This document shows positions 23,672-37,881 of a DNA stretch of 64,000 bases, in pieces. A model generated the notes under the pieces. It was not told the origin of the DNA. It searched no databases and saw only the letters and a program-made list of their open reading frames with translations. This stretch comes from Rhodoblastus acidophilus. GTDB taxonomy: Bacteria > Pseudomonadota > Alphaproteobacteria > Rhizobiales > Beijerinckiaceae. Numbering within the stretch: position 1 is the stretch's first letter; every line of letters begins with the position of its first letter. The stretch covers positions 1 to 64,000 of the forward strand of contig NZ_WNKS01000018.1 in assembly GCF_009720655.1 (NCBI RefSeq). The letters are read 5' to 3'. The translations under genes and the position numbers were made by a program.

Positions 23672-24796
23672 ATGAGGAGAGCGGTGTGGTTTGTCGCGGG
23701 CGCGTTGCTGGCGACCGGAGCGGCGCGCGCGGAAGATCAAGCGCCCGTGACCGATTTCGGCCGGACGTTTGGACCGCGCGTGATTCCGACGCCCGCCGCG
23801 CCCGGCTCAACGGCGAACCCGGCTGAAAAACCGACGCAGTCGCCCCAGGCGCTGGCCTGCGCCAACAGCGACGGCAAGGCGTCCCCGACGCGGCGCGACG
23901 AAGCCTGCTCGTTTGTGATCGACCAGCGCAAATGGACGGGCAAGGAAATTTCCTGGGCCTACGCCAACCGCTGCGCCGCCCGCTACAAGCTCAAGCAGCT
24001 CGACCGCGCGCTCGCCGATTGTTCCGAAGCCATCGACCAGGACCCAGACCAGGCGAACGCCTATCAACTGCGCGCGGAAATCCATCGCAAGCGCGACAAC
24101 CGCGCCAAGGCGCTGGAGGATTACGACAAGGCCATAGCGCTCGGCGCCAAAAGCTCCGCCGTTTTCGCCGGACGCGGACTGCTTCACCTGCTCGATGGCG
24201 ACGGCGCGAAGGCGCTGGAGGATTTCAACCAGGAGGTCGCCCTGGCCGGCGGTCTGGAGGACTCCTGGATGGATCGCGGCAGCGCCCGCCTGAGCCTCGG
24301 CGACAATGCCGAGGCCGAGCACGATTTCGCCAGGGCGACGGAACTGGCGCCGAAGAGCGCGCAGGCCTGGTTGAACCGGGGCATTGCGGCGCTGGGCATG
24401 GGCGAAAAGGCCAAGGCGGCCGAATTTTTCGGCGAGGCGCTCAAGCTCGATCCGGCGCAAGCCTATGCGGCGCTGTGGCGCTTCCTGGCGAGCGACGGCT
24501 CGCCGGCGGCCAAATCGGAACTACAGGCCTGGGCCGACAAGGCGACGAGCAAGGATTGGCCCTTCGTGGTGACGCAGCTCTATCTGGGCCGCGCCGAGAC
24601 CGCTGAAGCGCTCGGGGCGCCCAAGGACGACGACCAGCAATGCGAAGCGCGCTTCTACGTCGCGGAGAACCAGTTGCGGCAGGGCGCGGCGCAGGAGGCG
24701 GCGACCGGGCTGAAGCGCGCGGTTGAAAGCTGCCCGAAGAATTTCATCGAATATTTCCGCGCCGTCGCCGATCTGAAGACGATCGAGACGAAGTGA
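23672..24796 (+). CDS. Exported TPR-repeat protein
   Basis: A 374-residue protein with a signal peptide (MRRAVWFVAGALLATGAARA) followed by a Pro-rich linker and a Cys pair (ALACANSDG, DEACSFVID). From about residue 90 there are at least five tetratricopeptide repeats, for example CAARYKLKQLDRALADCSEA, AYQLRAEIHRKRDNRAKALE and AWLNRGIAALGMGEKAKAAE. Such proteins act as periplasmic scaffolds. ATG 23672 is preferred to ATG 23666, which is only one base from the GGAG. Partners are not known. Confidence 0.85.
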   Translation: MRRAVWFVAGALLATGAARAEDQAPVTDFGRTFGPRVIPTPAAPGSTANPAEKPTQSPQALACANSDGKASPTRRDEACSFVIDQRKWTGKEISWAYANRCAARYKLKQLDRALADCSEAIDQDPDQANAYQLRAEIHRKRDNRAKALEDYDKAIALGAKSSAVFAGRGLLHLLDGDGAKALEDFNQEVALAGGLEDSWMDRGSARLSLGDNAEAEHDFARATELAPKSAQAWLNRGIAALGMGEKAKAAEFFGEALKLDPAQAYAALWRFLASDGSPAAKSELQAWADKATSKDWPFVVTQLYLGRAETAEALGAPKDDDQQCEARFYVAENQLRQGAAQEAATGLKRAVESCPKNFIEYFRAVADLKTIETK

Positions 24797-25048
24797 ATCG
24801 GGGGCGCGCTCGCAAGGGCGCGCCCCCTCTCGGGCGCCGCCCGGAGCGCTCGATCATTGAACCTGCAACAACACAGATTGTTCATCAGCGTTGGAATTGC
24901 ATCCACCCGGGATGTTCGCGATACTTGTCCACGCCCCGTGTCGACGGAGCCCCCGAAAATCAGGATCGTCGCGTATCAGCCGGCGGTTCGGACCAAAGAA
25001 CGTCACGGGGTCGGCCGCCATCCGGCGGCGGCAAAAAGGGAGAAGGAC

Positions 25049-25246
25049 ATGAAGACATTTCTGTTCGCCTTGGGTGTGGTCGCGCTTCTTGCCGAACCGG
25101 CGTTCGCCGGCGTCGCGATCCCCGCCCCGTCGCCCGCCGACGCCACCGTCGGCGTCGCGCCAACGCAGGTGGTGACGCGCGCGGGCGTCGCGCATCGCTC
25201 CTCCCGCCGCACGTCCCGCCGGGTCAACCGCAGGCACAGCTACTGA
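25049..25246 (+). CDS. Small exported basic protein
   Basis: A 65-residue product with a clear signal peptide (MKTFLFALGVVALLAEPAFA) and a short mature part ending in the very basic RSSRRTSRRVNRRHSY. GGGAGAAGG precedes the ATG. The frame extends upstream to 24857, but that part is not protein-like. The 250 bp before it (24797-25048) contain no other gene. Function unknown. Confidence 0.65.
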   Translation: MKTFLFALGVVALLAEPAFAGVAIPAPSPADATVGVAPTQVVTRAGVAHRSSRRTSRRVNRRHSY

Positions 25247-25256
25247 AATTTCGAAA

Positions 25257-25283
25257 GCCGCCTCCGCTTGCGGCGGAGGCGGC
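25257..25283. terminator. Hairpin between convergent genes
   Basis: Arms GCCGCCTCCGC (25257-25267) and GCGGAGGCGGC (25273-25283) pair perfectly around a five-base loop, between the stop codons of the small exported gene and the convergent degP. No T run follows on either strand, so it may be a bidirectional pause or Rho-assisted end rather than a classical terminator. Confidence 0.5.
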
Positions 25284-25291
25284 GCCCGCCT

Positions 25292-26725
<1,434 letters not shown>

Positions 26726-26733
26726 AGAGGACC

Positions 26734-27624
26734 TCATTTGTTCGGGCTCGGGGCTTGCGCCTTGCCGGAGGCGGAATTGAAGAAGCGGAAGAAATCGGCG
26801 TTGGGCGACAGGACGAACCGCGACCCGCCCGCCTTCAGCGCCGTCTCATAGGCTTGCATCGAGCGGTAGAAGGCGAAAAAGTCGGTGTCCTGGCCAAAAG
26901 CGTCGGCGAAGATTTTGGCGCGCTCGGCGTCGCCGTCGCCGCGCAGGGTTTCGGCCTTCTGCCGCGCCTCCGCGACAATCACCGTGGCGTCGCGCTGGGC
27001 GCTGGCGGTGATCTGCGCCGCCTCCTGCTGGCCGAAGGCGCGATATTCCGCGGCCTCGCGGGCGCGCTCGGTGCGCATGCGATCGAAAACCTTTTCGGAG
27101 ATCTGGCGCGGCAGGTCCACCCGGCGGATACGGGCGTCGACCACGGTCAATCCGAATTTTTGCGCTTCCGCGTCGACCTGCTCGCGGATTTTCGCGGTCA
27201 GCTCCAGGCGCTGGTCGCGCACGATGCGGGTCTGGTCGGCGTCGCCGAGCACGCGGCGCACGGCGGAATTGAGCACGGAGGCGAGCTGGTTGCCGGCGCC
27301 GGCGACGGTCCCGACGGTCTGGTAGAATTTGAGGGGATCGCTGATGCGATAGCGCACGAACGCGTCCACCTCCAGGCGCTGGTTGTCCGAGGCCAGCACT
27401 TCCTGCTGGGGCGATTCCAGGTCGAGGATGCGGTTGTCGATATAGACGACGGTCTCGATGAACGGCAATTTGAAGTGCAGGCCGGGCTCGGTGACGAGCC
27501 CGCGTCCAGGCAGGGGTTCGCCGAATCGCAGGATCAGCGCCTGCCGGGTCTGGCGCAATTCAAAGGTCGCGGCATAGGCGAGCAGCGCCAGAACGGCGCA
27601 GACGACGAGAAGAATGCGCGACAT
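26734..27624 (-). CDS. hflC: Protease modulator HflC
   Basis: A 296-residue SPFH/band-7 protein with one N-terminal membrane helix (MSRILLVVCAVLALLAYAA). The band-7 core is visible in LRFGEPLPGRGLVTEPGLHF, DAFVRYRISDPLKFYQTVG and a long charged helix (ISEKVFDRMRTERAREAAEY). With HflK it forms the cage around FtsH in the inner membrane and restrains its proteolysis. Its ATG overlaps the hflK stop by one base. Confidence 0.96.
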   Translation of the reverse strand: MSRILLVVCAVLALLAYAATFELRQTRQALILRFGEPLPGRGLVTEPGLHFKLPFIETVVYIDNRILDLESPQQEVLASDNQRLEVDAFVRYRISDPLKFYQTVGTVAGAGNQLASVLNSAVRRVLGDADQTRIVRDQRLELTAKIREQVDAEAQKFGLTVVDARIRRVDLPRQISEKVFDRMRTERAREAAEYRAFGQQEAAQITASAQRDATVIVAEARQKAETLRGDGDAERAKIFADAFGQDTDFFAFYRSMQAYETALKAGGSRFVLSPNADFFRFFNSASGKAQAPSPNK

Positions 27625-28838
27625 CACTGGGCTCCCGCCGGCTTGTTTTGTGAGTGATCGCCGCCTTGCAGCGGGTTCAGCGGCAGCACCGGCAGGGCGC
27701 CGGCGCGATCGAGCAAGATCTTGTCGCCGGAGCGCAGCACGCGCTCCATGGTTTCGAGATAGAGACGTTCGCGCGTCACCTCGGGGGCCTTCTTGTATTC
27801 GCCGAAAATTTTCAGATAGCGCGCGGTCTGGCCCTTGGCCTCGGCCACGGTCTGCTCGCGATAGCCTTCGGCGTCGCGCTGGATTTTCGACGCCTCGCCG
27901 CGCGCCTGCGGCACAATCTTGTTGGCCTCCGCCTGCGCCTCGTTGACGAAGCGGCTGCGGTCCTGCTGCGCGGAGGTCACGTCGCGGAATGCGGCGATGA
28001 CGGTCGGCGGTGGATCGACGGAGAGCAATTGCACCTGCAAGATGGTGACGCCGGCCTTGTAGGAATCGAGAATGCTTTGAATCGCCTTTTGCGCGGCGGG
28101 TTCGATCACCTTGCGCTCGGCGGTGAGCAGCGGCTGGATTTGCGTGCGGCCCACGATCTCGCGCATGGCGCTTTCCGACACCGCCTTGATCGTCTCGGCC
28201 TGGTTCTTGATGTTGAAGGCGAAATCCTCGGGCTTGGTCGGGTCGATCTGCCAGATCACGCGGAACTTCACGTCGGCGATATTTTCGTCGCCGGTGAGCA
28301 TCAGGCTTTCCTCCGGCGCTTCGCCGACGCTGGAAATGCTGGGCACGCCGCGCGCGCCGATGTCGATGGAATTGCGGTCGGTGACGTTGAGCTTGACCAC
28401 GGCGCCGATCGGACCCGGCCAGTTGTAGTTCAGGCCCGGCCCGGTCTTGCCGACATAGCGGCCAAACACCAGGTTGAGGCCGACCTGATTGGGGTCGACT
28501 GTATAAAAGCCGCTGGCGAGCCAGAGCAGGGCGACAACGCCCGCGATCATGGCGCCGATGCGCGGCGTGATGTCGCCGGGGCCGAATTTCCCGAGCTTTT
28601 CCTGGGCGCCGCGCACAAAACCTTCCAGGTCGGGGCCGGAGCCCCAAGGGTTTTTGGGCGGTCCGCCCCATGGATTGTCGTTTTTGGGCGGCCCGCCCCA
28701 GGGATTGTCGTTCCTGGGCGGATCGCCCCAGGGGTTCTTCGGTGAATCGTTCTTGGGGGCGGCGCCCCAGGGATTGTTGTCGCCCGCGCCGTTGTCCGGT
28801 TTGCGGGAGCCGTCACCGCCTTGATTTTGCCAGGGCAT
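27624..28838 (-). CDS. hflK: Protease modulator HflK
   Basis: A 404-residue SPFH/band-7 protein. The cytoplasmic N terminus (about 1-75) is a Gly/Pro/Trp/Asn-rich repeat of WGGPPKNDN-type units encoded by a DNA repeat at about 28640-28770. It is followed by a membrane helix (IGAMIAGVVALLWLASGFYT) and the band-7 domain (NLVFGRYVGKTGPGLNYNWP, IDPTKPEDFAFNIKNQAETI). HflK and HflC jointly regulate FtsH. It is the first gene of the operon; about 60 bp separate it from the convergent-strand neighbour upstream. Confidence 0.96.
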   Translation of the reverse strand: MPWQNQGGDGSRKPDNGAGDNNPWGAAPKNDSPKNPWGDPPRNDNPWGGPPKNDNPWGGPPKNPWGSGPDLEGFVRGAQEKLGKFGPGDITPRIGAMIAGVVALLWLASGFYTVDPNQVGLNLVFGRYVGKTGPGLNYNWPGPIGAVVKLNVTDRNSIDIGARGVPSISSVGEAPEESLMLTGDENIADVKFRVIWQIDPTKPEDFAFNIKNQAETIKAVSESAMREIVGRTQIQPLLTAERKVIEPAAQKAIQSILDSYKAGVTILQVQLLSVDPPPTVIAAFRDVTSAQQDRSRFVNEAQAEANKIVPQARGEASKIQRDAEGYREQTVAEAKGQTARYLKIFGEYKKAPEVTRERLYLETMERVLRSGDKILLDRAGALPVLPLNPLQGGDHSQNKPAGAQ

Positions 28839-28898
28839 GAAGTCCTCGAATGGATTGCCAGACTTATATAGCGCGGCAATGGCGGAACGGAACAGGCG

Positions 28899-30506
28899 CT
28901 ATGCCTTCGGCGCGAGATAGATCCTGCGCAGCTCGGTTTTCAAAAGCTTACCCGTGGCGCCGTGCGGCAAGGCGTCGGTGATCGCGACGCGGTCGGGAAC
29001 CGCGTATTTCGCCACCTTCCCCTCGAAAAACGTACGAATCGCCTCCGGGGTCGGCGCGCGGCCCTCGCGCGGAACGACGATGACCAGCGGGCGCTCGCCC
29101 CATATCGCGTCGGGAACCGCGATGGCGGCGGCCTCGGCGACGTCGGGATGACTGGCGGCGATGTTTTCGAGTTCGATGGAGCTGATCCATTCGCCGCCGG
29201 ATTTGATCAGGTCCTTGGTGCGGTCGGTCAGCTTCAGAAAGCCGTCCCGGTCGATGACGCCGACATCGCCGGTGGGCAGCCAGCCGTCCCGCGTCAGGAT
29301 ATTGTCCTGATGGCGGAAATAGCCGCTGGCGATCCAGTGGCCGCGACAGGAGACCTCGCCGGGGGTCTTGCCGTCCCAAGGACTTTCGCCCTCGGCGCCC
29401 ATGATGCGGAGGTCCGAGCCGAACAGCACGCGGCCCTGCTTGCAGGCGTGGTCCGCGGGCGCGTCCACCGTCGCGGGCTTGGGCCGGTTGGCGGTCACCA
29501 GCGGGCTGGTTTCGGTCATGCCCCAGCCCTGCATGGCCTCGACGCCGAATTTTTCGAAGCCTTCGACAAGGGCGAGGGGCAGGGCGGCGCCGCCCGACAT
29601 GATCCGCTTCAGCGTGTCGAACCGGGCGCCCGTGGCGCGGACATGGGCGAGCAGGGCGCTCCAGACGGTCGGCACGCCCACCGCCAGATCGGCGCGCTCC
29701 TCGTTCATCAGCCGCAGCACGGAGACGGGATCGAGCTGGCGGCCCGGCATCAGCAGCGTCGCGCCGACCATGGGCGCCGCATAAGGCAGCCCCCAGGCGT
29801 TGACGTGGAACATGGGAACGACCGGCAGGACGCGGTCCGTGGCGCGCAGGCCGATCCCATCGGGCATGCAAACCCCGAAGGCGTGCAGCAGGCTGGAGCG
29901 GTGCGAATAGAGCACGCCCTTGGGACGGCCCGTGGTTCCAGAGGTGTAACACAGGCCCGAGGCGGTGTTTTCGTCGAACTCGGGCCAGTCGGGCGCCGCG
30001 GCGGCCTGGGACATCAGCGTTTCGTAGGCGTACACGGCCTTGCCGTGCGGCGGGTTGCAGGTCCCGATCTCCGCCTCTTCGCCCAGCACGACGATGGCGC
30101 GCAGGCTGGGCGTCCTCACCGCCGCGCCCTTGGCCAGCGGCAGGAAGCCGGGATCGACGAACAGCACGCCGTCCTCGGCGTGGTCGAGGATGTAGCCGAT
30201 GTCGTCCACCGACAGGCGCGGGTTGATGGTGTGGCAGATCGCGCCCATGCCGGAAATGGCATAGTAAAGCTCAAGATGACGGTCGCTGTTCATGGCCAGC
30301 GTGGCGACGCGGTCGCCGAACTGGACGCCAAGGTCGCGCAGCACGCCCATCAGTTTTCGCGCCCGCAACTCTATGTCCGCATAAGAGGCGCCAACCAGCG
30401 CGCCGTTTTTGCGGCGCGAAATGACTCCCGCCTCGCCATGATGGCGCGCGGCATGAACGATGATCGACGAAATCAGCAATTCGCGCCGCTGCATCAGCCC
30501 GAGCAT
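28899..30506 (-). CDS. AMP-forming acyl-CoA synthetase (AlkK-like)
   Basis: A 535-residue ANL-superfamily ligase that activates a fatty or related carboxylic acid with ATP and CoA. The P-loop motif is [16 protein letters not shown] near residue 188; other signatures are [28 protein letters not shown] and the hinge [22 protein letters not shown], with the catalytic Lys in [12 protein letters not shown]. It is closest in pattern to medium-chain synthetases such as AlkK. A GGGAGG site precedes the ATG. Chain-length preference is not deducible. Confidence 0.9.
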   Translation of the reverse strand: MLGLMQRRELLISSIIVHAARHHGEAGVISRRKNGALVGASYADIELRARKLMGVLRDLGVQFGDRVATLAMNSDRHLELYYAISGMGAICHTINPRLSVDDIGYILDHAEDGVLFVDPGFLPLAKGAAVRTPSLRAIVVLGEEAEIGTCNPPHGKAVYAYETLMSQAAAAPDWPEFDENTASGLCYTSGTTGRPKGVLYSHRSSLLHAFGVCMPDGIGLRATDRVLPVVPMFHVNAWGLPYAAPMVGATLLMPGRQLDPVSVLRLMNEERADLAVGVPTVWSALLAHVRATGARFDTLKRIMSGGAALPLALVEGFEKFGVEAMQGWGMTETSPLVTANRPKPATVDAPADHACKQGRVLFGSDLRIMGAEGESPWDGKTPGEVSCRGHWIASGYFRHQDNILTRDGWLPTGDVGVIDRDGFLKLTDRTKDLIKSGGEWISSIELENIAASHPDVAEAAAIAVPDAIWGERPLVIVVPREGRAPTPEAIRTFFEGKVAKYAVPDRVAITDALPHGATGKLLKTELRRIYLAPKA

Positions 30507-30809
30507 GGCGATCCTCCCTCACTTTGTTTTGGGAGATGTTAGCGCAGATCCAGTGAAAAACGACAGAGATCGTCGCCGGAGCGCAGCCGAGTGACTGTCA
30601 AGTTGACGGTGTCCTTGAAATCATGAATGCTTGAGCACTTTTGCAAGGGCCCAGAGCCTTCCGAAAACGCAGCTGCACTCAAGTAAATGTCGGATGGAAT
30701 TGCGTTTTTGCCGAGCAGGCGCTCGGGAAGGCGCGCCGGTTTCCAGTAAAAAGCCGTTCCCTCGCGGGGATCGCGGGGCGGTTGCGTTTGGGAAAAGGAT
30801 GTTTGGGCC
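30507..30809. other. Divergent intergenic region
   Basis: These 303 bp separate the acyl-CoA synthetase and GH13 genes and must carry both promoters. No open frame is convincing. Inspection shows no strong hairpin; a somewhat AT-rich patch lies at about 30615-30710. Confidence 0.5.
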
Positions 30810-32687
30810 ATGCTTTCGCAAGACGGAATAGACGAACACACGCCGCTCGGCGCGACCATTTCGCGCGACGGCGCGACGTTCAAGGTCTGGGCGCCGCTCG
30901 CCAAGGCGGTCTATCTGAATGGCGTCTTCGCCGGGGCCGAATTCGAAAAACAGACCGAAGCGCGGCTTCTGGCGAAGGACCCGTTTGGCTTCTGGACCGG
31001 GTTCCAGGCGGGCGCCCGCGACGGCGACCGCTACCGCTATTTTGTTGTCGGCGAGGGGGCCGCGGATTACAGGCGCGACCCGACCGCTCGCGAACTGGAT
31101 CGAGCCAGTTTGCCCAACGCCTATGCGATCCTGCGCGGCGCCTCGACCTATCCCTGGCACGACGCGGAATTCGTCACGCCCGATTTTTCGTCGATGATTG
31201 TCTATCAGGCGCATATCGGCACATTCGCGACGCGCGCCGAGGGCCGATCGTCGAACCTGCTCGAAGCCGCCTGCCTCGCCCCGTATCTGGCGCGCCTCGG
31301 CGTCAACGTGCTGCAGCCCCTGCCGGCTGACGACAAGGGGAGCGGCGTCGTCGATCTTTTTTCGCCTGACTTTCCGTATCTTGCCTCCGCCGACGAGGTC
31401 GAGCGCCTCACGCCCCAGATCGACGGCGTCCTCGCGACCAAGGGTTTTGGCCCGCTGCCGCCGGGAGCGCTGAATTCCGCCCACAACCAGCTCAAGGCGC
31501 TGGTCGACTTGTGCCACATCCACGGCATTGCTGTGGTGTTCGACGTCGACGGCAACGTCGACGGCATTGCGGCGGGCGGCGACGCCAGCGACAGCCTGAA
31601 TTCCACGGATAGGGACCGGAGCGGTCTCGCCTTCGCTGCGTGGAAGGAGCAGGTGCGGCGGTTCTTGCACGAGAACGCCCGGTTTTACGCGGACGAAGTG
31701 CACGCCGACGGCCTGCGCTATGACGAAATCGGTATTCTCCTGTCCGCCAAACAGGAAGATGGTTGGGTTTTCTGCCATGAATACACGAAAAGGTTGAGGT
31801 CACGCTGGCCGAGCTTCTTGCAGGATGCGCAATTCTGGACCGGCGCATCGTTCGACGCGCCGGACAGCGCGCTGCCGATCGTCGCGCCGGTCACGGCGGG
31901 CGGCGAGGGTTTGGATGTGATCCAGCATGACCTCCTGCGCAGCCGGATCCGCGACGCGATTTACGCCGCGTCCTATACCGGACACGGGCCGCTGCCGATG
32001 AGCGGCGTCGCGGCGGCGCTCAGTCCGTCCGGCCTCGATCATCCCTGGCGGACGGTGACCTGCGTGGAGAACCATGATCTGGTCCATGTCGGGCGCCAGC
32101 AGCGCATCGCCGCGCTGGCCGATTCCGCCAACCGCCGCTCCTGGTATGCGCGCAGCCGCGCCCGCGTCGCCATGGGCTTGCTGCTGACCGCGCCCGGCAT
32201 CCCCCAGCTGTTCATGGGCCAGGAATTTCTGGAGGACAAGCAATGGACGCCGGATGGCCAGAACCTGCTGTGGTGGGAGGGTTTTGAAGGCGCGGACAAG
32301 GCGATGTCCGACCATTGGCGCTGCACCGCCGACCTGATCGCGCTGCGCCGCCAGTATGAGGCGCTCCGCGGAGATCAGGTCAGCGCCTATTACGTGAACG
32401 ACAACGATCGCATCCTGGCGTTTCATCGCTGGATCGAGGGCGTGGGCGGGGATGTGATCGTCGTGGTCTCGCTGGCCGAGTTCACGCGCTACGACTATCG
32501 GTTGGGCATGCCCGGCGCCGGCGTCTGGCGCGAAGTTTTCAATAGCGACGCCTACGACAACCTGCCGAATCCGTGGGTCGCGGGGAACGGCGGCGCGGTC
32601 GTGGCCGATGGACCGCCGATGCACGGCTTGCCGGCGTCCGCCGCCTTTGTCATTCCGGCGAACAGCTTGCTGGTTTTGACGCGGTGA
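30810..32687 (+). CDS. GH13 alpha-glucan branching-enzyme-like protein, altered active site
   Basis: A 625-residue protein with an N-terminal CBM48-like domain (TFKVWAPLAKAVYLNGVF) and a GH13 barrel like the branching-enzyme/trehalohydrolase group. The nucleophile Asp305 (DGLRYDEI) and the region IV His422/Asp423 (VENHD) are kept. The acid/base position, where relatives read IAEFW or similar, is DAQFW with Gln341. Region I is DVDGNVDG (Asn249-Val250) where DVVxNH is expected. The end (LLLTAPGIPQLFMGQEFLED, KQWTPDGQNLLWWEG) is conserved. Loss of hydrolytic or branching activity is likely; glucan binding or a shifted mechanism is possible. It stands alone, not in a glg operon. Confidence 0.85.
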   Translation: MLSQDGIDEHTPLGATISRDGATFKVWAPLAKAVYLNGVFAGAEFEKQTEARLLAKDPFGFWTGFQAGARDGDRYRYFVVGEGAADYRRDPTARELDRASLPNAYAILRGASTYPWHDAEFVTPDFSSMIVYQAHIGTFATRAEGRSSNLLEAACLAPYLARLGVNVLQPLPADDKGSGVVDLFSPDFPYLASADEVERLTPQIDGVLATKGFGPLPPGALNSAHNQLKALVDLCHIHGIAVVFDVDGNVDGIAAGGDASDSLNSTDRDRSGLAFAAWKEQVRRFLHENARFYADEVHADGLRYDEIGILLSAKQEDGWVFCHEYTKRLRSRWPSFLQDAQFWTGASFDAPDSALPIVAPVTAGGEGLDVIQHDLLRSRIRDAIYAASYTGHGPLPMSGVAAALSPSGLDHPWRTVTCVENHDLVHVGRQQRIAALADSANRRSWYARSRARVAMGLLLTAPGIPQLFMGQEFLEDKQWTPDGQNLLWWEGFEGADKAMSDHWRCTADLIALRRQYEALRGDQVSAYYVNDNDRILAFHRWIEGVGGDVIVVVSLAEFTRYDYRLGMPGAGVWREVFNSDAYDNLPNPWVAGNGGAVVADGPPMHGLPASAAFVIPANSLLVLTR

Positions 32688-32709
32688 TCGCGTTCCGCGC
32701 GCACGCGAC

Positions 32710-35259
<2,550 letters not shown>

Positions 35260-35313
35260 GCGCCGAATATGGCGGCGAAGGGGGCAATTGGAAAGGTTTT
35301 GCGCGCGGGCGTC

Positions 35314-35604
35314 TTACGTCCAGAGGTTGATCCGGTTCCCCTGCTTGTCGGTGAAGTTGCCGAAAATGATCATGACGAAGTCATAGACCGTCCAGACAAC
35401 AAAACCGCCGCCGGTGAGCAGTTGCAGGATGCCGGTGCCCCACTTGCCCACATAAAAACGATGGATGCCGAACAGGCCAAGGAAGAAGCACAGCAGCGCC
35501 GCAGGCAGGATGCGCTTGGGCGAGGTGGTGTTGGGCGCGCCGCAATTGGGGCAGGCGAGGGCGGATTCGTGGATTTGGTGGCCGCAGCCGCGACAGATGA
35601 GCAT
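35314..35604 (-). CDS. Zinc-ribbon and TM2-domain membrane protein
   Basis: A 96-residue protein. The N terminus is a zinc ribbon (CRGCGHQIHESALACPNCG, two CxxC pairs) and the rest a TM2 domain: ILPAALLCFFLGLFGIHRFY, VGKWGTGILQLLTGGGFVVW, then TVYDFVMIIFGNFTD, with the DxF loop (YDFVMI). Two membrane helices are expected. Function of the family is unknown. GGAG lies upstream of the ATG. It is between uvrB and thrS on the same strand. Confidence 0.9.
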   Translation of the reverse strand: MLICRGCGHQIHESALACPNCGAPNTTSPKRILPAALLCFFLGLFGIHRFYVGKWGTGILQLLTGGGFVVWTVYDFVMIIFGNFTDKQGNRINLWT

Positions 35605-35630
35605 TGAAAAAGTCTCCAGAAAAAAACCGT

Positions 35631-35772
35631 GGACCGCCCTCGTGCTTCGAGACGGCTCCTGCGGAGCATCCTTAAGCGATGAGGGCGACCATAAGGTTCA
35701 AGCCAGGAACAAAAATGTCGCCCTCACCCTCACCCTGAGGCGCTTGCGCAGCAAGCATCTCGAAGGGCGAGG
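35631..35772. repeat. Inverted repeat family E, copy 1
   Basis: GCCCTCGTGCTTCGAGACGG and GATGAGGGCGACC, then GTCGCCCTCACCCTCACCCTG and CTCGAAGGGCGAGGGCG, can form nested hairpins just after thrS. The modules (TTCGAGACGG, CTCACC..TGAG) recur at 54757-54862. Intergenic repeats of this kind are common in alphaproteobacteria. Confidence 0.7.
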
Positions 35773-35791
35773 GCGATTCACGGACGCTGAA

Positions 35792-37720
35792 TCAGCGCAA
35801 ATCCGGCGGAGTCGCCTCCGCCGTCAAATTCTTGAGCGCCTCGTCCAGCGTCGCAAACGTCTGCGCCTGCGAGCCAAGCCGACGGATCGACACGGTCCGC
35901 TCCGCCGCCTCTTTTCGACCCACCACGATCAACACAGGGATTTTCGCCAGCGACAGCTCGCGCACCTTGTAATTGATCTTCTCGTTACGCAGGTCGGTGT
36001 CGACCCGCAGCCCGGCCTTGCGCGCCAGAGCCGCGATCTCCAGCGCGTAATCGTCGGCATCTGAGGTGATCGTGCACACCGTCGCCTGCACCGGCGACAG
36101 CCACAGCGGCAAATGCCCGGCGAAATGCTCGATCAGAATGCCGGTGAACCGCTCCAGCGAGCCGAAGACGGCGCGATGGATCATCACCGGCGTCAGCTTG
36201 TCGGATTCTGCGCTGATGTAGAAGGCGCCGAACCGGCCGGGCAGGTTGAAGTCCACCTGCGTGGTGCCGCATTGCCATTCGCGGCCGATCGCGTCACGCA
36301 ACGTATATTCGAGCTTCGGACCATAAAACGCGCCTTCTCCGGGGTTGATCCCGGTCTTGACGCCCTGCGCCGCCAGTTCATCCAAAACCTTTTTCAGCGC
36401 GGCTTCCGCGCGATCCCAATTCTCGTCGGACCCAACGCGCTTTTCCGGCCGGGTCGAAAGCTTGACGACAATGTCTTCAAAACCGAAGTCTTTGTAGATG
36501 GTCATGACCATCTCGTTGACCTTCATGGCCTCCGCCATGATCTGCTCTTCGGTGCAGAAGATGTGGGCGTCGTCCTGCGTGAACGCACGCACGCGCATGA
36601 CGCCATGAATGGCGCCTGACGGCTCGTAGCGATGGACGATGCCGAATTCGGCGATTTTCATCGGCAGGTCGCGATACGATTTCAAGCCGTTCTTGAAGAT
36701 CTGCACGTGGCCGGGGCAGTTCATCGGCTTCAGCGCGAAAACCCTGTCGTCCTCGGTCTTGGTGAGGAACATGTTTTCGCGATAGGTCTGCCAGTGTCCA
36801 GAAGTCTCCCACAGGGCGCGGTCCAAAACCTGCGGGGTGTTGACCTCGATATAGCCGGCCGCCTGCTGGCGCCGCCGCATGAAGGAGATCAGGCACTGAA
36901 ACAGGGTCCAGCCCTTCGGGTGCCAGAAAATCGTGCCGGGGCCTTCCTCCTGGAAATGGAACAGGTCCATTTCGCGTCCCAGGCGCCGGTGGTCGCGGCG
37001 CTCGGCCTCCTCCAGCCGCTTGACGTAGAGGTCGAGGTCTTCCTGCTTGGCGAAGGCGGTGGCGTAGATGCGTTGCAGCATCGGCTTTGACGAATCGCCG
37101 CGCCAATAGGCCCCGGCCACCTTCATCAGCTTGAAGGCGTTGCCGATTTTTCCCGTGGACGGCATGTGCGGGCCACGGCAAAGATCGAGCCATTCGCCCT
37201 GGCGATAAACCGAAATTTTCTGGTCCGCAGGGATCGCCTGCACCAGTTCGACCTTGAAGGCCTCGCCATGCTTCTCGAACCAGGCGATGGCCTCGTCGCG
37301 CGACCATTCCTCGCGCACGATGGGTTTGTCGGCGGCGACGATCTCGCGCATCTTCTTTTCTATTGCCGCGAAATCCTCCGGCGTGAACGGGGTCTCGCGA
37401 TAGAAATCGTAATAGAACCCGTTCTCGATCACCGGGCCGATGGTGACCTGCGTTCCGGGATAGAGGGCCTGCACAGCATCGGCCAGCACATGGGCGGCGT
37501 CATGCCGGATCAGCTCCAGCGCGCGAGGGTCGTCACGATTTAAGAATTCGATCTTGGCGTCGGCCTGGATCGGCGTCGCCGCGTCGACCATCTGGCCGTC
37601 CAGCATCATGGCGACGGTCTTTTTCGCCAGCGAAGGGGAGATGGTCTTCGCAATCTCGAGGCCGGAGACGCCGGGTTCATAGGCGCGCGACGCGCCATCT
37701 GGGAAAGTCACGGAAATCAT
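35792..37720 (-). CDS. thrS: Threonine--tRNA ligase
   Basis: A 642-residue class II synthetase that charges tRNA-Thr. The TGS domain is at the N terminus ([20 protein letters not shown]), then the editing domain ([20 protein letters not shown]). The catalytic core has the zinc ligands Cys ([13 protein letters not shown]) and His ([13 protein letters not shown]), motif 2 [19 protein letters not shown] and motif 3 around [11 protein letters not shown]. The anticodon domain ends the protein ([20 protein letters not shown]). AGGAG lies seven bases upstream of ATG 37720. Confidence 0.97.
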   Translation of the reverse strand: MISVTFPDGASRAYEPGVSGLEIAKTISPSLAKKTVAMMLDGQMVDAATPIQADAKIEFLNRDDPRALELIRHDAAHVLADAVQALYPGTQVTIGPVIENGFYYDFYRETPFTPEDFAAIEKKMREIVAADKPIVREEWSRDEAIAWFEKHGEAFKVELVQAIPADQKISVYRQGEWLDLCRGPHMPSTGKIGNAFKLMKVAGAYWRGDSSKPMLQRIYATAFAKQEDLDLYVKRLEEAERRDHRRLGREMDLFHFQEEGPGTIFWHPKGWTLFQCLISFMRRRQQAAGYIEVNTPQVLDRALWETSGHWQTYRENMFLTKTEDDRVFALKPMNCPGHVQIFKNGLKSYRDLPMKIAEFGIVHRYEPSGAIHGVMRVRAFTQDDAHIFCTEEQIMAEAMKVNEMVMTIYKDFGFEDIVVKLSTRPEKRVGSDENWDRAEAALKKVLDELAAQGVKTGINPGEGAFYGPKLEYTLRDAIGREWQCGTTQVDFNLPGRFGAFYISAESDKLTPVMIHRAVFGSLERFTGILIEHFAGHLPLWLSPVQATVCTITSDADDYALEIAALARKAGLRVDTDLRNEKINYKVRELSLAKIPVLIVVGRKEAAERTVSIRRLGSQAQTFATLDEALKNLTAEATPPDLR

Positions 37721-37881
37721 ATAAAACTCCTGCTCACTCGCCGAGACGGGCCGGCGTAAGCTGTTGGCGGGCGTATGATCTAACCAATTCGCCAAAGGCG
37801 CGCAACGCTCGCAGGTGAACGCGCCGGATTGACGCGCCGGCATGCGACGGGCGACAATCGGCGTGGTCAGGAAGGTGTTGC

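Noticed and set aside
24797-24835. GC-rich hairpin GGGGCGCGC / GCGCGCCCC as a terminator of the TPR gene
   Set aside because: The stem is present but no T run follows. It could still be a pause site, but the evidence is too thin to list.
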